Shown here one piece after another: positions 18,254-27,790 of a stretch of 35,525 nt of DNA (position 1 is its first letter; every line of letters starts with the position of its first letter). The DNA is from Pseudomonadota bacterium (GTDB taxonomy: Bacteria > Pseudomonadota > Alphaproteobacteria > Rhizobiales > Rhizobiaceae). The stretch is from NCBI GenBank assembly GCA_020161665.1, contig JAIUPA010000020.1:1-35525 (forward strand). The letters are read 5' to 3'. The translations under genes were made by a program, and so were the position numbers. Below the pieces are notes generated by a model. It was not told where the DNA came from. It saw nothing but the letters and a program-made list of their open reading frames with translations, and did not search any database.

Positions 18254-18269
18254 TTAAACCAACTGTTAA
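18254..18269. promoter_or_regulatory. CtrA-like TTAA-N8-TTAA site upstream of the pilin pair
   Basis: TTAA at 18254-18257 and TTAAC at 18266-18270 are separated by 8 bases. The CtrA consensus is TTAA-N7-TTAA(C), so the spacing is one base longer than ideal. It lies 56-71 bases before the ATG of the pilin-linked gene. pilA of Caulobacter is a CtrA target, which makes the match suggestive but not conclusive. Confidence 0.35.
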
Positions 18270-18302
18270 CGCCAACGGCTGAAATACGCCAAAGACAACC
18301 TG

Positions 18303-18719
18303 TCAGAGCAAATCTTGCAGGAAGGGAATGAGCGGTTCATCGGCAGGCGGCATCGGATAATCGCGCAAGTTGGCCGGACGAACCCATTTAAGGGCCTGCC
18401 CCTCACGCCCCGTCGCAATGCCCTCGTAACGACGGCAGACATAGAGCGGCATCAGAAGATGGAAGGTCTCATAGGTGTGGCTGGCAAAGGTCAGCGGCGC
18501 AAGGCAGGGAATGCGGGTCTTGATCCCCAGCTCTTCCTCAAGTTCGCGCACCAGCGTTTCCTCGGGCGTCTCGCCGGGCTCGACCTTGCCACCGGGAAAC
18601 TCCCAAAGTCCGGCAAGGCTTTTGCCCTCGGGGCGCTGGGCCAGCAGAATGCGCCCATCGGCATCGATCAGCGCGCAGGCCGCCACCAGAAGAATCTTGC
18701 GCCCGCTGCCCTCGCTCAT
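18303..18719 (-). CDS. mutT: 8-oxo-dGTP diphosphatase, MutT-type Nudix hydrolase
   Basis: 138 residues. It removes oxidised dGTP from the nucleotide pool and so prevents A:T to C:G transversions. The Nudix box GX5EX7REUXEEXGU is complete at about 43-65 (GGKVEPGETPEETLVREL, then EEELGI), with the MutT-like WEFPGGK just before. The ATG at 18719 lies 2 bases after the GNAT gene stop; the frame runs further upstream inside that gene without support. It is the last gene of the ppiC-argJ-GNAT-mutT series. Confidence 0.94.
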   Translation of the reverse strand: MSEGSGRKILLVAACALIDADGRILLAQRPEGKSLAGLWEFPGGKVEPGETPEETLVRELEEELGIKTRIPCLAPLTFASHTYETFHLLMPLYVCRRYEGIATGREGQALKWVRPANLRDYPMPPADEPLIPFLQDLL

Positions 18720-18721
18720 GC

Positions 18722-19495
18722 TCACGCGCCCTTGCGCCAGTAACGATGGCGATAGGCCTCGGTGAAGCCGAACCGTTCGTAGATGGCAATAGCGGGTGCA
18801 TTGGTGGAAACCACCTGCAGCCAGGCCGTGCGCGCCGAGCGCATACGCGCCCATCGCATGGCCGCCGCCAGCATTTCCGCGCCATAGCCCTTGCCACGCA
18901 GTTCCGGCACAACGGCCAGCGACATGATGCCCGCCAGATCATTGTCCTGCACGCAGAGCACGGTCGCCTGCGGCGCTTCCTCAACCTCTTCCTTGAGGAA
19001 GAGACCGACCGTCGGCTTGATCGATGAGATGATCTCGGCCAGCGGTGCCTGCAGCGCCGAATTGCTGCCGGTGATCTTGAGATACGCTTCGACAAAGCGG
19101 CCAATATCATGGCCGGGCAGATGGTCCATCGTATCCGGCAGCTCGATCTTGTCGAGGCTGGAGGTCATCACCAGCACCTCCTCGAACACAGACCAGCCCT
19201 CATTCGAGAGCAGATCACGCAGTTCGAGCGGCATCAGCGGCGTTTCACGCACCAGAAGCGGGCGACCATAGGCCTCGAACTTCTTGCGCGCCCGTTCCAG
19301 CCGGATCGGCAGATCGCGCGTATCGGAGGGATCAAGCGGCACAACACTGTTCAGGCGCTTGGACGGATAGCCACCCGTCAGACGCACCTGCCAGCTGCCA
19401 TCATAATGAACGGACGCTGCGGGCCAGGCGCGAAACCCGACGGCCTCAAGCCGACGTACGAGTGGGAGCCGGTCCGTGGAAGGTGCAATCTGCAT
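18722..19495 (-). CDS. GNAT family N-acetyltransferase
   Basis: 257 residues. The C-terminal half is a GNAT domain with acetyl-CoA-binding motif A, LAVVPELRGKGYGAEML (RGKGYG at 200-205), followed by NAPAIAIYERFGFTEAYRHRYW, the typical motif B ending. The N-terminal half resembles the second, degenerate GNAT-like domain of two-domain members. The substrate is unknown. It sits 3 bases after argJ and 2 bases before mutT, so it is part of the operon; the argJ link does not by itself define an arginine role. Confidence 0.9.
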   Translation of the reverse strand: MQIAPSTDRLPLVRRLEAVGFRAWPAASVHYDGSWQVRLTGGYPSKRLNSVVPLDPSDTRDLPIRLERARKKFEAYGRPLLVRETPLMPLELRDLLSNEGWSVFEEVLVMTSSLDKIELPDTMDHLPGHDIGRFVEAYLKITGSNSALQAPLAEIISSIKPTVGLFLKEEVEEAPQATVLCVQDNDLAGIMSLAVVPELRGKGYGAEMLAAAMRWARMRSARTAWLQVVSTNAPAIAIYERFGFTEAYRHRYWRKGA

Positions 19496-19498
19496 CCA

Positions 19499-20740
19499 TC
19501 AGCTCCGGTAATCGCCGTTGATCGCCACATACTCCTTGGTGAGGTCGCAGGTCCACACCGTGGCAGAGCCATCACCCAAACCAATATCGACGCGCACCGG
19601 AATATCCTCGCGCTCCATCACCGCCGTCGTGGCTTCCTCGGAGTAAGCCGGGTCGCGCTCGCCATTGACGGCCACGCGCACATCGCCAAACCAGATGGCC
19701 AGACGGTCACGATCCGCCAGTTCGCCAGACTTGCCGACAGCCATGACAACACGGCCCCAATTGGCATCCTCACCGGCGACGGCAGTCTTCACCAGCGGTG
19801 AATTGGCAATGGAAAGGGCAATCTTCTTGGCGGCGGCATCGCTTTCAGCGCCCGTCACCGTCACTTCCACCATCTTGCGCGCACCCTCGCCGTCGCGCAC
19901 AACCTGAAGCGCCAGATCCTTGAGCAGATCGTTGAGCGCGGCGCGGAAGGCGTCGAGATGCGGATCATCCGGCTTTTCCACCTTGCGCTGGCCGTTCTTC
20001 CCGGCGGCACCCGTCGCAAACATCAAAAGCGTGTCGGAGGTCGACGTATCGCTATCCACCGTCACGGAGTTGAACGTCGGGCCGACGCCCTGCGCCAACA
20101 GCACCTGCAACACGTGGGAATCAATATCGGCATCGGTGACAACGAAGGACAGCATCGTCGCCATATCGGGTGCGATCATACCCGCACCCTTGGCAATGCC
20201 GTTGATCGTAACCGGCACGCCATCAATCACGGTCGAACGGGTGGCAACCTTCGGATAGGTATCCGTGGTCATGATGGCCTTGGCTGCTTCAATCCAGAAG
20301 TCGCCCTTGGCTTCAGCATTCATTGCACCCAGCACGCCGGAAAACTTCGAGGCATCGAGCGGTTCGCCGATCACGCCGGTCGAAGCGAGATAAACTTCGT
20401 TCTCGCCGCAACCCACGGCCTCGGATGCGGACTTCGCCGTCAACGCGGTTGAAGCCTTGCCCTTCAGGCCGGTAAACGCGTTGGCGTTGCCGGAATTGAC
20501 GACCACGGCGCGCGCCTTGCCATGCGAAAGATTGGCGCGGCAGAAATCGACCGGAGCCGAAGGGCAGCGCGAGCGGGTGAAGACACCGGCAACGGCGGCG
20601 GCTTCATCGAACACCATCAAAAGCACATCCGTTCGGTTCTTGTACTTGATCCCGGCAGCAGCGGTAGCCATGCGCACGCCTTCAATGGCGGGCATGGCAG
20701 GATAGGACTTCGGGGCGAGCGGAGAAACAGAACCGGACAT
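19499..20740 (-). CDS. argJ: Bifunctional ornithine acetyltransferase / N-acetylglutamate synthase
   Basis: 413 residues. It transfers the acetyl group from N-acetylornithine to glutamate, recycling acetyl groups in arginine synthesis; many members can also use acetyl-CoA. The proprotein cuts itself before Thr195 in [14 protein letters not shown], giving alpha and beta chains with Thr195 as nucleophile. SGNANAFTG and the C-terminal [12 protein letters not shown] are family hallmarks. Length is typical. It lies 72 bases after the peptidylprolyl isomerase gene, behind a strong hairpin. Confidence 0.98.
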   Translation of the reverse strand: MSGSVSPLAPKSYPAMPAIEGVRMATAAAGIKYKNRTDVLLMVFDEAAAVAGVFTRSRCPSAPVDFCRANLSHGKARAVVVNSGNANAFTGLKGKASTALTAKSASEAVGCGENEVYLASTGVIGEPLDASKFSGVLGAMNAEAKGDFWIEAAKAIMTTDTYPKVATRSTVIDGVPVTINGIAKGAGMIAPDMATMLSFVVTDADIDSHVLQVLLAQGVGPTFNSVTVDSDTSTSDTLLMFATGAAGKNGQRKVEKPDDPHLDAFRAALNDLLKDLALQVVRDGEGARKMVEVTVTGAESDAAAKKIALSIANSPLVKTAVAGEDANWGRVVMAVGKSGELADRDRLAIWFGDVRVAVNGERDPAYSEEATTAVMEREDIPVRVDIGLGDGSATVWTCDLTKEYVAINGDYRS

Positions 20741-20779
20741 GATCGTGACACGCTTTCGGATCGATGGAGAACGGGAAGA

Positions 20780-20806
20780 GGCAGGCCCTTAAGGAAAGGG
20801 CCTGCC
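20780..20806 (-). terminator. Perfect hairpin between the isomerase gene and argJ
   Basis: A perfect 11-bp stem (GGCAGGCCCTT/AAGGGCCTGCC) with a 5-base loop, 6 bases after the isomerase stop codon on the minus strand. No T-run follows (TCTTCCCG), so it may be a partial terminator or a 3'-end stabiliser that lowers readthrough into argJ. Confidence 0.5.
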
Positions 20807-20812
20807 ACAATG

Positions 20813-21658
20813 TTACTGCGGGTCCTTGTTGACCTCTTCATAGCCCTTGCGCAGCGCCTCGTCGGTGATTTCCACCTTCATGCCCTTCTTGGCTTCGGCC
20901 AGCGCAGCAAGATACTTTTCGCGCATGACCATCTGGCGAACCTGCGGCTCGACTTCTTCCAGAGCCGGCGGCGGAACATCGCGCTTTTCGTCAACCTTGA
21001 TGACGTGATAGCCAAACTGGGTCTTGACCGGCGTCTTGGTGTATTCACCGGGCTTCAGCGCAAAGGCAGCCTCTTCGAATTCCGGCACCATGCGGCCGCG
21101 GGCGAAGAAGCCGAGATCGCCACCTTCATCCTTGTTGGAATCGGAAGACTTTTCCTTGGCAAGCGCGGCAAAGTCACCACCCTTGTCGAGCGCGGCGATG
21201 ACAGCCTTGGCTTCATCTTCATTGGCCACGAGAATATGGCGGGCGTGGACTTCTTCCTGCTTCGGCAGGCCAGCCACTTCCTTTTCGTAGCGCGCCTTCA
21301 CTTCGTCGGCACTCACGGCATCGACGATGTGCTTGCGGAAATAGGCGTTATGAAGCTCGCGGTCGGCGAGGTACTTCATGCGGGCCTTGTAGTCAGCGGT
21401 GTCTTCGATCTTCTCGCCCTTCGCCTTGTTGACGAAAAGCTTGACATCAATGGCCGACGACAGGGCGGCAACGCGCTTCTGCTCATCGGGAAGCTGGGCA
21501 AGCTGCGGATCAAGATTGGCAACGGCCAGATCCAGTTCCGACTGAAGGATTTCGGTATCGCCAACCTTGGCAATCACCTTGTCTTCGGCATGGAGGGTGC
21601 CGGCGAAACCTGTAAACGCGACAAACGCGGCGGCGGCAAAATTACGGTAGGAGAACAT
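20813..21658 (-). CDS. Periplasmic peptidylprolyl isomerase, parvulin type
   Basis: 281 residues. An N-terminal signal peptide (hydrophobic core [13 protein letters not shown], likely cut after TLHA, residue 24) sends it to the periplasm. A SurA/PrsA-like helical part follows (about 25-130). The parvulin (rotamase) domain is at about 134-230, with [26 protein letters not shown] and [10 protein letters not shown]. It should help fold exported or outer-membrane proteins. It is divergent from secA with a 237-base shared control region, a natural pairing of export and folding. Confidence 0.95.
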   Translation of the reverse strand: MFSYRNFAAAAFVAFTGFAGTLHAEDKVIAKVGDTEILQSELDLAVANLDPQLAQLPDEQKRVAALSSAIDVKLFVNKAKGEKIEDTADYKARMKYLADRELHNAYFRKHIVDAVSADEVKARYEKEVAGLPKQEEVHARHILVANEDEAKAVIAALDKGGDFAALAKEKSSDSNKDEGGDLGFFARGRMVPEFEEAAFALKPGEYTKTPVKTQFGYHVIKVDEKRDVPPPALEEVEPQVRQMVMREKYLAALAEAKKGMKVEITDEALRKGYEEVNKDPQ

Positions 21659-21755
21659 GTATGATCCTCTTTTGAGTCTCTCTGCCGACGAGCTGAAACT
21701 CCGGCGAAACCTTGGTGAGCACCGGAATGTGGCGTTTTCGAAGCAGCCTGTCCCG

Positions 21756-21784
21756 TTGACATCATTCGGCCCCCCTCTTATCTG
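21756..21784 (+). promoter_or_regulatory. Sigma-70 type promoter of secA
   Basis: TTGACA at 21756-21761, a 17-base spacer, and TATCTG at 21779-21784: a perfect -35 and a 4/6 -10. Transcription would start near 21791 and leave a leader of about 105 bases before the secA ATG at 21896. Confidence 0.65.
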
Positions 21785-21895
21785 TCACGCAACCCCGCGT
21801 CCAGACCAGTTTCCGGGCAATGCCGCGAAATTGCCTGCCCCGTTGAAACGGGTTTCGAGACGCAAAAGGAAACGACATCAGAAAGGACCATAAAG

Positions 21896-24604
21896 ATGGT
21901 CAGCCTTGGCGGTATTGCCCGCAAACTGTTCGGCTCCTCCAACGAGCGCCGCGTTCGTGGCCTTCGTCCCCGTGTTGCAGCGATCAATGCTCTGGAAGAG
22001 CAGATGAAGGCGCTGTCTGATGAGGCGCTCGCTGCCAAGTCCGTCGAGTTCCGCAACCAGCTCGCCAATGGCAAGACGCTCGATGACATTCTGGTTCCGG
22101 CCTTTGCCGTGGCCCGTGAGGCCGCCCGCCGCGTGCTGGGCCTGCGCCCGTTCGATGTTCAGCTGATCGGCGGCATGATCCTGCATGAGCGCTCCATCGC
22201 CGAAATGAAGACCGGCGAAGGCAAGACGCTGGTGGCAACGCTTCCCGTCTACCTCAATGCACTGGCCGGCAAGGGCGTGCATGTCGTGACCGTCAACGAT
22301 TACCTCGCTCGCCGCGACGCCGCCACCATGGGCAAGCTCTACAGCTTCCTCGGCCTGACCACGGGCGTCATTGTCCATGGCATCGAGGATGATGAACGCC
22401 GCGCGGCCTATGCCTGCGATGTGACCTACGCCACGAATAACGAACTTGGCTTCGATTATCTGCGCGACAACATGAAGTATGACCGCGGCCAGATGGTACA
22501 GCGTCCGCACTTCTACGCCATCGTCGACGAAGTGGACTCGATCCTTGTGGACGAGGCGCGCACGCCGCTCATCATTTCCGGTCCGCTCGATGACCGTTCG
22601 GAACTTTATACCGCCATCGACGCGCTGATCCCGCAGCTGACCGCCGAGGATTACGAAATCGATGAAAAGCAGCGTTCGGCCAACTTCTCCGAAGTCGGCA
22701 CGGAAAAGCTTGAGAAGATCCTCAGCGATATCGGCCTGCTGCGCTCCGGTTCGCTCTATGACGTGGAAAACGTCGCCATCGTCCACCACCTCAACAACGC
22801 GCTCAAGGCCCACAAGCTGTTCCAGCGCGACAAGGATTACATCGTCCGCAACGACGAAGTGGTGATCATCGACGAATTCACCGGCCGCATGATGCCGGGC
22901 CGCCGTTATTCGGAAGGCCAGCATCAGGCCCTGGAAGCCAAGGAACGCGTTCAGATCCAGCCGGAAAACCAGACGCTCGCCTCGATCACCTTCCAGAATT
23001 ACTTCCGCATGTATGAAAAGCTGGCAGGCATGACCGGCACGGCCTCCACCGAAGCGGAAGAATTCGCCAACATTTACGGCCTCGAGGTTGTGGAAGTGCC
23101 CACCAACCTGCCGATCAAGCGTATCGATGAGGACGATGAGGTCTATCGTTCCTTCGAGGAAAAGTTCAAGGCGATCATCGCCGAGATCATGGCCGCCCAC
23201 GAGAAGAACCAGCCGGTTCTGGTCGGCACCACCTCGATTGAAAAGTCCGAGCTTCTGGCCACCATGCTGCGTCAGTCGGGCTTTGAGAACTTCCAGGTTC
23301 TGAACGCCCGTTATCACGAGCAGGAAGCCTATATCGTTGCGCAGGCCGGTGTGCCGGGCGCCATCACCATCGCCACCAACATGGCCGGTCGTGGTACGGA
23401 TATTCAGCTGGGCGGCAACCTTGAAATGCGTCTTGAGCGCGAACTGGCCGACATGGAGCCAGGTCCGGAATACGACGCCAAGGCCGAGGCCATCCGCGAG
23501 GAAGTGAAGAAGCTCAAGGAAGAAGCGCTGGCCGCCGGTGGTCTTTACGTGATCGCCACCGAGCGCCATGAAAGCCGCCGCATCGACAACCAGCTGCGCG
23601 GTCGTTCCGGCCGTCAGGGCGATCCGGGCCGCTCCAAGTTCTATCTTTCGCTTCAGGACGACCTGATGCGCATCTTCGGTTCCGAGCGCATGGATTCCAT
23701 GCTGTCGAAGCTTGGCCTGAAGGAAGGCGAGGCCATTGTCCACCCGTGGATCAACAAGGCTCTGGAACGCGCCCAGAAGAAGGTCGAAGCCCGTAACTTC
23801 GACATCCGAAAGAACCTTCTGAAATACGACGACGTGCTGAACGACCAGCGCAAGGTGATCTTCGAACAGCGCATCGAGCTGATGGATGCGGCCGATGTGT
23901 CCGAAACCATCGCCGACATGCGCGAGGAAGTGATCGAGGCCATCGTCGCCCGCCACATCCCCGAAACGGCCTATGCCGAGCAGTGGGACGTGAAGGGTCT
24001 GAAAGCCGACGTCGAACGCATTCTGGCCTTTGATCTGCCGATTGAGGAATGGGCCAAGGAAGAAGGCATTGCCGAGGATGATATCCTCAAGCGCCTGACG
24101 GACCTTGCCAATAACCACATGGCCGAAAAGGCCACCCGCTTCGGGCCGGAACTGATGAACTACGTCGAGAAGTCGGTCGTTCTGCAGGTTCTCGATCACC
24201 TGTGGCGCGAGCATATCGTCAACCTCGACCATCTGCGTTCGGTGATCGGTTTCCGCGGCTACGCCCAGCGTGATCCGCTGCAGGAATACAAGTCTGAGGC
24301 CTTCGAACTCTTCACGGCGCTTCTGACCAACATGCGCGAGACGGTGACGAGCCAGCTCATGCGTGTCGAGCTGATGCAGCAGCCTGCCGATGAACCGGAA
24401 GTGCCGCAAATGGAAGGCCATCACATCGATGCCTCCACCGGCGAGGACGAATTCCCCGGAATCGCCTACGCCGCCGAGGAAGTCGCCCCGGAAAACCGCG
24501 ACCCGAACGATCCCTCGACCTGGGGCCGCGTTGGCCGCAACGAGGTCTGCCCGTGCGGTTCCGGCAAGAAGTACAAGCATTGCCACGGCGCACTCGAAGC
24601 CTGA
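21896..24604 (+). CDS. secA: Protein translocase subunit SecA
   Basis: 902 residues, the ATPase motor that pushes preproteins through SecYEG. Visible parts: Walker A MKTGEGKT (Gly107-Thr111), the DEVDS helicase motif near residue 210, [10 protein letters not shown] in the second nucleotide-binding domain, a preprotein cross-linking domain between, then the helical scaffold/wing region. The C-terminal zinc-binding SecB-docking tail [14 protein letters not shown] starts at residue 885 and has all ligands (Cys885, Cys887, Cys896, His897). Length is typical. A strong terminator follows. Confidence 0.99.
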   Translation: MVSLGGIARKLFGSSNERRVRGLRPRVAAINALEEQMKALSDEALAAKSVEFRNQLANGKTLDDILVPAFAVAREAARRVLGLRPFDVQLIGGMILHERSIAEMKTGEGKTLVATLPVYLNALAGKGVHVVTVNDYLARRDAATMGKLYSFLGLTTGVIVHGIEDDERRAAYACDVTYATNNELGFDYLRDNMKYDRGQMVQRPHFYAIVDEVDSILVDEARTPLIISGPLDDRSELYTAIDALIPQLTAEDYEIDEKQRSANFSEVGTEKLEKILSDIGLLRSGSLYDVENVAIVHHLNNALKAHKLFQRDKDYIVRNDEVVIIDEFTGRMMPGRRYSEGQHQALEAKERVQIQPENQTLASITFQNYFRMYEKLAGMTGTASTEAEEFANIYGLEVVEVPTNLPIKRIDEDDEVYRSFEEKFKAIIAEIMAAHEKNQPVLVGTTSIEKSELLATMLRQSGFENFQVLNARYHEQEAYIVAQAGVPGAITIATNMAGRGTDIQLGGNLEMRLERELADMEPGPEYDAKAEAIREEVKKLKEEALAAGGLYVIATERHESRRIDNQLRGRSGRQGDPGRSKFYLSLQDDLMRIFGSERMDSMLSKLGLKEGEAIVHPWINKALERAQKKVEARNFDIRKNLLKYDDVLNDQRKVIFEQRIELMDAADVSETIADMREEVIEAIVARHIPETAYAEQWDVKGLKADVERILAFDLPIEEWAKEEGIAEDDILKRLTDLANNHMAEKATRFGPELMNYVEKSVVLQVLDHLWREHIVNLDHLRSVIGFRGYAQRDPLQEYKSEAFELFTALLTNMRETVTSQLMRVELMQQPADEPEVPQMEGHHIDASTGEDEFPGIAYAAEEVAPENRDPNDPSTWGRVGRNEVCPCGSGKKYKHCHGALEA

Positions 24605-24630
24605 TTTTTGGCAATCCGTGAATGACGCAA

Positions 24631-24659
24631 GGGCGCGCTTTAACCGGCGCGCCCTTTTT
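24631..24659 (+). terminator. Rho-independent terminator of secA
   Basis: An 8-bp GC-only stem (GGGCGCGC/GCGCGCCC) with an 8-base loop, followed by TTTTTG, 26 bases after the secA stop codon. Confidence 0.9.
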
Positions 24660-24805
24660 GCGTTAGCACTTTTCCAAGCATCATCGGGAACGATAAAAAT
24701 TGTCAGCCGGTCGGTCGATCCGCAGGCGGATGGCATGTTTCATTAACTCTGATCTGGCAAGAAAGAAGACGACCCGTTCCCTGTTTTGAGTATCGCGTAC
24801 GGTCT

Positions 24806-26200
24806 ATGAGCATTCTGGATATTGCAGAGAAACTGCTGCCCGCCAGTCGACGCATCGTTGAAGCCCTGCGCTCCGATGATGAGAACGCGCGCGCCCAGAA
24901 AATGGCGTTGATCGCCTTTGCCATTCGCGTTGCCAGCGCCGGTATTGCCTTCTTTTCGCAAATCATTCAGGCCCGGCTGATGGGCGAATACGAATACGGC
25001 ATTTTCGTTTTCGTATGGGTGATGGTGATCCTGAGCGGCAACCTGTCCTGCATCGGCTTTCCCTCCGCCGTCATCCGCTTCCTGCCCGGTTATCGGGTCA
25101 GCGAATCGCATGGTGAAATCCGGGGGCTTGCGCTGACTGCCCGCATCTTTGCCATGACCTCGGCGACCATCATCGCGCTGCTGGGATTTGCGGGCCTCGG
25201 TATATTCGAAAGCAGCATCGATCATTACTATATCGTGCCGATCTTCCTCGGCCTTGTGACCCTGCCGATGATTGCGCTTGGTGACGTGCTGGATGGCACG
25301 GCGCGCGCCAATAGCTGGGCGATTGCCGCCTTCAGCCAGACCTATATCATCCGCCCGTCGCTGACCCTCATCTTCATGGTGCTGGCCGTCCAGTTTGGTC
25401 GCCCGGCAACGGCCGTGACGGCCATGCAATCGGCGCTGGCCGCGACCTACGTCACGTCGCTCGGCCAGTTCATCGGCATCTCGTGGCGCCTTCGCAAGCG
25501 TTACAACACCGGCCCGATCGTCATCGATTTTCCTGCCTGGATTCGCGTTGCCCTGCCGATCTTTCTAATCGATGGTTTCGGCTTCATGCTGACCAATGCC
25601 GATGTCATTGCCGTGGGCATGTTCCTGCCGCCGGATCAGGTCGGCGTCTACTTTGCCGCCGCCAAGACCATGGCGCTGGTTCAGTTCGTCTTCTTCTCCG
25701 TCAAAGCCGCAGCGGGGACACGCTTTTCGTCGTTGATTGCCGAAAAGGACCGGGTCGCGCTGGGCAATTTCGCGGCCAAGACAGCCCGTTGGACCTTCTG
25801 GCCATCACTCGCACTCGGCCTCTTCGTGCTGGCCGTAGGCAAGCTTCTTCTGGCGTTGTTCGGGCCGTCTTTCACCGAAGGCTATCCGTTGATGGCGATC
25901 TTCTTTGCCGGAATGCTGGCCAAGGCGATTGTTGGCCCCGGTGAAGTGCTGCTCACCATGGCCGGACGCCAACGCCTGTGCGCGGCGCTCTATGCCGGCA
26001 TTCTGGGCGTCAACATTGTGCTCAACATCATCTGTATTCCGCTCTTCGGCCTTGCAGGCGCGGCCATGGCCGTCGCGCTGGCAACGCTCGTGGAAGCCAT
26101 CCTGCTGCACGTGACCGTTCGCCGGACACTGGGCATCACGCTCTTTGCGTTTGCCCGGCAAACCCCTCCATCCGATCAGGCAAAGGCCTTTGCGTCATGA
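24806..26200 (+). CDS. Polysaccharide flippase, Wzx/MVF-like
   Basis: 464 residues, mostly hydrophobic, with about 12 likely membrane segments. The pattern AFAIRVASAGIAFFSQIIQARLMGEYEYGIF resembles the start of polysaccharide-biosynthesis transporters of the Wzx type, which flip lipid-linked sugar units across the inner membrane. The cargo cannot be read from sequence. The start is not certain, since the ribosome binding site before the ATG at 24806 is weak. Its stop codon overlaps the next gene's start as ATGA, so the two are translationally coupled and probably act in one surface-polysaccharide pathway. Confidence 0.88.
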   Translation: MSILDIAEKLLPASRRIVEALRSDDENARAQKMALIAFAIRVASAGIAFFSQIIQARLMGEYEYGIFVFVWVMVILSGNLSCIGFPSAVIRFLPGYRVSESHGEIRGLALTARIFAMTSATIIALLGFAGLGIFESSIDHYYIVPIFLGLVTLPMIALGDVLDGTARANSWAIAAFSQTYIIRPSLTLIFMVLAVQFGRPATAVTAMQSALAATYVTSLGQFIGISWRLRKRYNTGPIVIDFPAWIRVALPIFLIDGFGFMLTNADVIAVGMFLPPDQVGVYFAAAKTMALVQFVFFSVKAAAGTRFSSLIAEKDRVALGNFAAKTARWTFWPSLALGLFVLAVGKLLLALFGPSFTEGYPLMAIFFAGMLAKAIVGPGEVLLTMAGRQRLCAALYAGILGVNIVLNIICIPLFGLAGAAMAVALATLVEAILLHVTVRRTLGITLFAFARQTPPSDQAKAFAS

Positions 26201-27474
26201 CCCATCCTCCTGTCTATAACGAGAGCATGAATAGCGATGCCAACCGCATGGTGGGTGCGCTTTCCGGTCAGCCGATGGAACGTCCCGATGCCGAGCGTGT
26301 CATCAGCGTCGGCCATGACCAGCGCCAGTTCTGCCTTTACCCGGCCCAATCCGGTTATGACCTGCAAGATGAGATGGATTTCCTGTCCCGTCGTGCCATG
26401 GAGCCGAACATCTTCTTCGCCGCCCGCTTTCTGGCCCCGGCCATGCCGCGCCTTGACGACCGCCAGATCCGCATGGCGATCATCCGCGATGATGGCCCAA
26501 GCCGCAGCCGCCTGCGCCTTCTGATGCCCTTCTCCGTGGAAAAGCCGGGCTTTTCCGTGGGTCCGTCCATCGTGCGCGTCTGGGCCAATACGTTCGGTCC
26601 GCTCGGTACTCCGCTCGTGGATGCGGAAGGTGCGGCCGAAACCATCGATAATCTGCTTGAGGGCATGGGCCGCAAGGAAGCGGGCCTGCCGGGTGTTCTG
26701 GTGTTCCCGGAACTGCGCCTCAACGGCCCCTTCGCCCAGATGCTGCGCGCCATCGCCATTGGCCGCAACCTGCCGATTGTCATCACCGACAATCAGAAGC
26801 GCCCGATGCTCGAAAGCTACCTCGACGGCGACGCCTATCTGCAGCAGACGGTCTCCGCGAGCCACCTGCGCGAAATGCGGCGGCAGTGGAAGAAGCTCTC
26901 CGAAATGGGCGAACTGACCTACAACGTGGCCCGCCAGCCGGAAGAAATCCGCCTGCGCATGGAAGAGTTTCTGGCGCTGGAAGCGAGCGGCTGGAAGGGC
27001 AAGAAGCGCACCGCCATGGTCATGGACCGCCTGCACTCGGCCTTTGCCCGCGAGGCGATCACCAATCTCGCCGAAACCGACGCCGTGCGTATCCACACTA
27101 TTGATCTCGATGGCCGCGCGATTGCCTCGTTGATTGTCTTCATCATGGCGGGCGAAGCCTATACGTGGAAGACGGCCTATGACGAAACGCTGTCGGCCTA
27201 TTCGCCGGGCAAGCTTTTGACCGCCCGCCTGACCGAATGGCAGCTGGAAGACGCCAACATCCTGCGCACCGATTCCTGCGCCGTCGCCGATCACCCGATC
27301 ATGAGCCGCATGTGGCAGGAACGCGAGGATATGGGAACCGTCACTGTCGGCCTCTCGCCAAACAGCGACCGCGATGCGCGTCAGGCCGCCTCACAGCTCC
27401 ACCTTTACCGCAACACCCGCAACATGGCGCGCCTGCTGCGCGAAAAAATCTTCGCCATGACCGGCCGGAGCTAA
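26197..27474 (+). CDS. GNAT family protein, CelD/FemAB-like (Acetyltransf_6)
   Basis: 425 residues. The part from about 215 to 400 matches the FemAB/CelD-type GNAT domain: LREMRRQWKKLSEMGELTY, FLALEASGWKGKKRTAM, then IHTIDLDGRAIASLIVF, AYTWKTAYDE and SPGKLLTARLTEW. CelD is linked to cellulose synthesis in Agrobacterium, and related proteins occur in many exopolysaccharide clusters, where acyl or aminoacyl transfer is presumed. The N-terminal half is a similar but weaker GNAT-like domain. The start at 26197 is set by the ATGA overlap with the flippase gene; the frame is open further upstream inside that gene. The acceptor is unknown. Confidence 0.85.
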   Translation: MTHPPVYNESMNSDANRMVGALSGQPMERPDAERVISVGHDQRQFCLYPAQSGYDLQDEMDFLSRRAMEPNIFFAARFLAPAMPRLDDRQIRMAIIRDDGPSRSRLRLLMPFSVEKPGFSVGPSIVRVWANTFGPLGTPLVDAEGAAETIDNLLEGMGRKEAGLPGVLVFPELRLNGPFAQMLRAIAIGRNLPIVITDNQKRPMLESYLDGDAYLQQTVSASHLREMRRQWKKLSEMGELTYNVARQPEEIRLRMEEFLALEASGWKGKKRTAMVMDRLHSAFAREAITNLAETDAVRIHTIDLDGRAIASLIVFIMAGEAYTWKTAYDETLSAYSPGKLLTARLTEWQLEDANILRTDSCAVADHPIMSRMWQEREDMGTVTVGLSPNSDRDARQAASQLHLYRNTRNMARLLREKIFAMTGRS

Positions 27475-27515
27475 ATCTCCGGCTGCGGTTTGCAATTTCT
27501 GTAGGGAAAAAGGGA

Positions 27516-27600
27516 TGGTGCCCCATGCCGGGGTCGAACCAGCACTCCTTGCGGAACTCGATTTTGAGTCGAGCGCGTCTACCAATTCCGCCAATGGGGC
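27516..27600 (-). tRNA. tRNA-Leu (anticodon CAA)
   Basis: 85 bases including an encoded CCA end. Acceptor arms GCCCCAT/ATGGGGC pair perfectly. The D-arm region reads TGGCGGAATTGGTAGACGC, the leucine type. The anticodon stem CTCGA/TCGAG encloses the loop CTCAAAA, giving CAA, which reads UUG. A long variable arm (class II) and a GTTCGACCC T-arm follow. A T-run comes right after the CCA on the minus strand. Confidence 0.98.
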
Positions 27601-27627
27601 AAGGCACGAAGCCTTCAAGACGGGCGG

Positions 27628-27655
27628 AATATAAGGTCCGGGCCGGTTCGGTCAA
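27628..27655 (-). promoter_or_regulatory. Promoter of tRNA-Leu
   Basis: On the minus strand TTGACC (27655-27650), a 16-base spacer, then TATATT (27633-27628). Transcription would begin about 20 bases before the tRNA 5' end. Confidence 0.65.
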
Positions 27656-27790
27656 CCGCTTTTTTGAAACGCAGCGTTCACTGTCGAAATGCCGCGTCTG
27701 TTATCCCCGCCATTTACGCGCCGCAATCGCGCGCTTATGAGTAGGCGAACGCAAATCAACATGCGTTCCCGGCAAGACAGGACATAAAGA

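Noticed and set aside
21878..24736. 952-codon open frame antisense to secA
   Set aside because: It mirrors the secA reading frame on the opposite strand, a common artefact of GC-rich third positions. The translation is low in family signatures and has no ribosome binding site, while secA is complete and certain.
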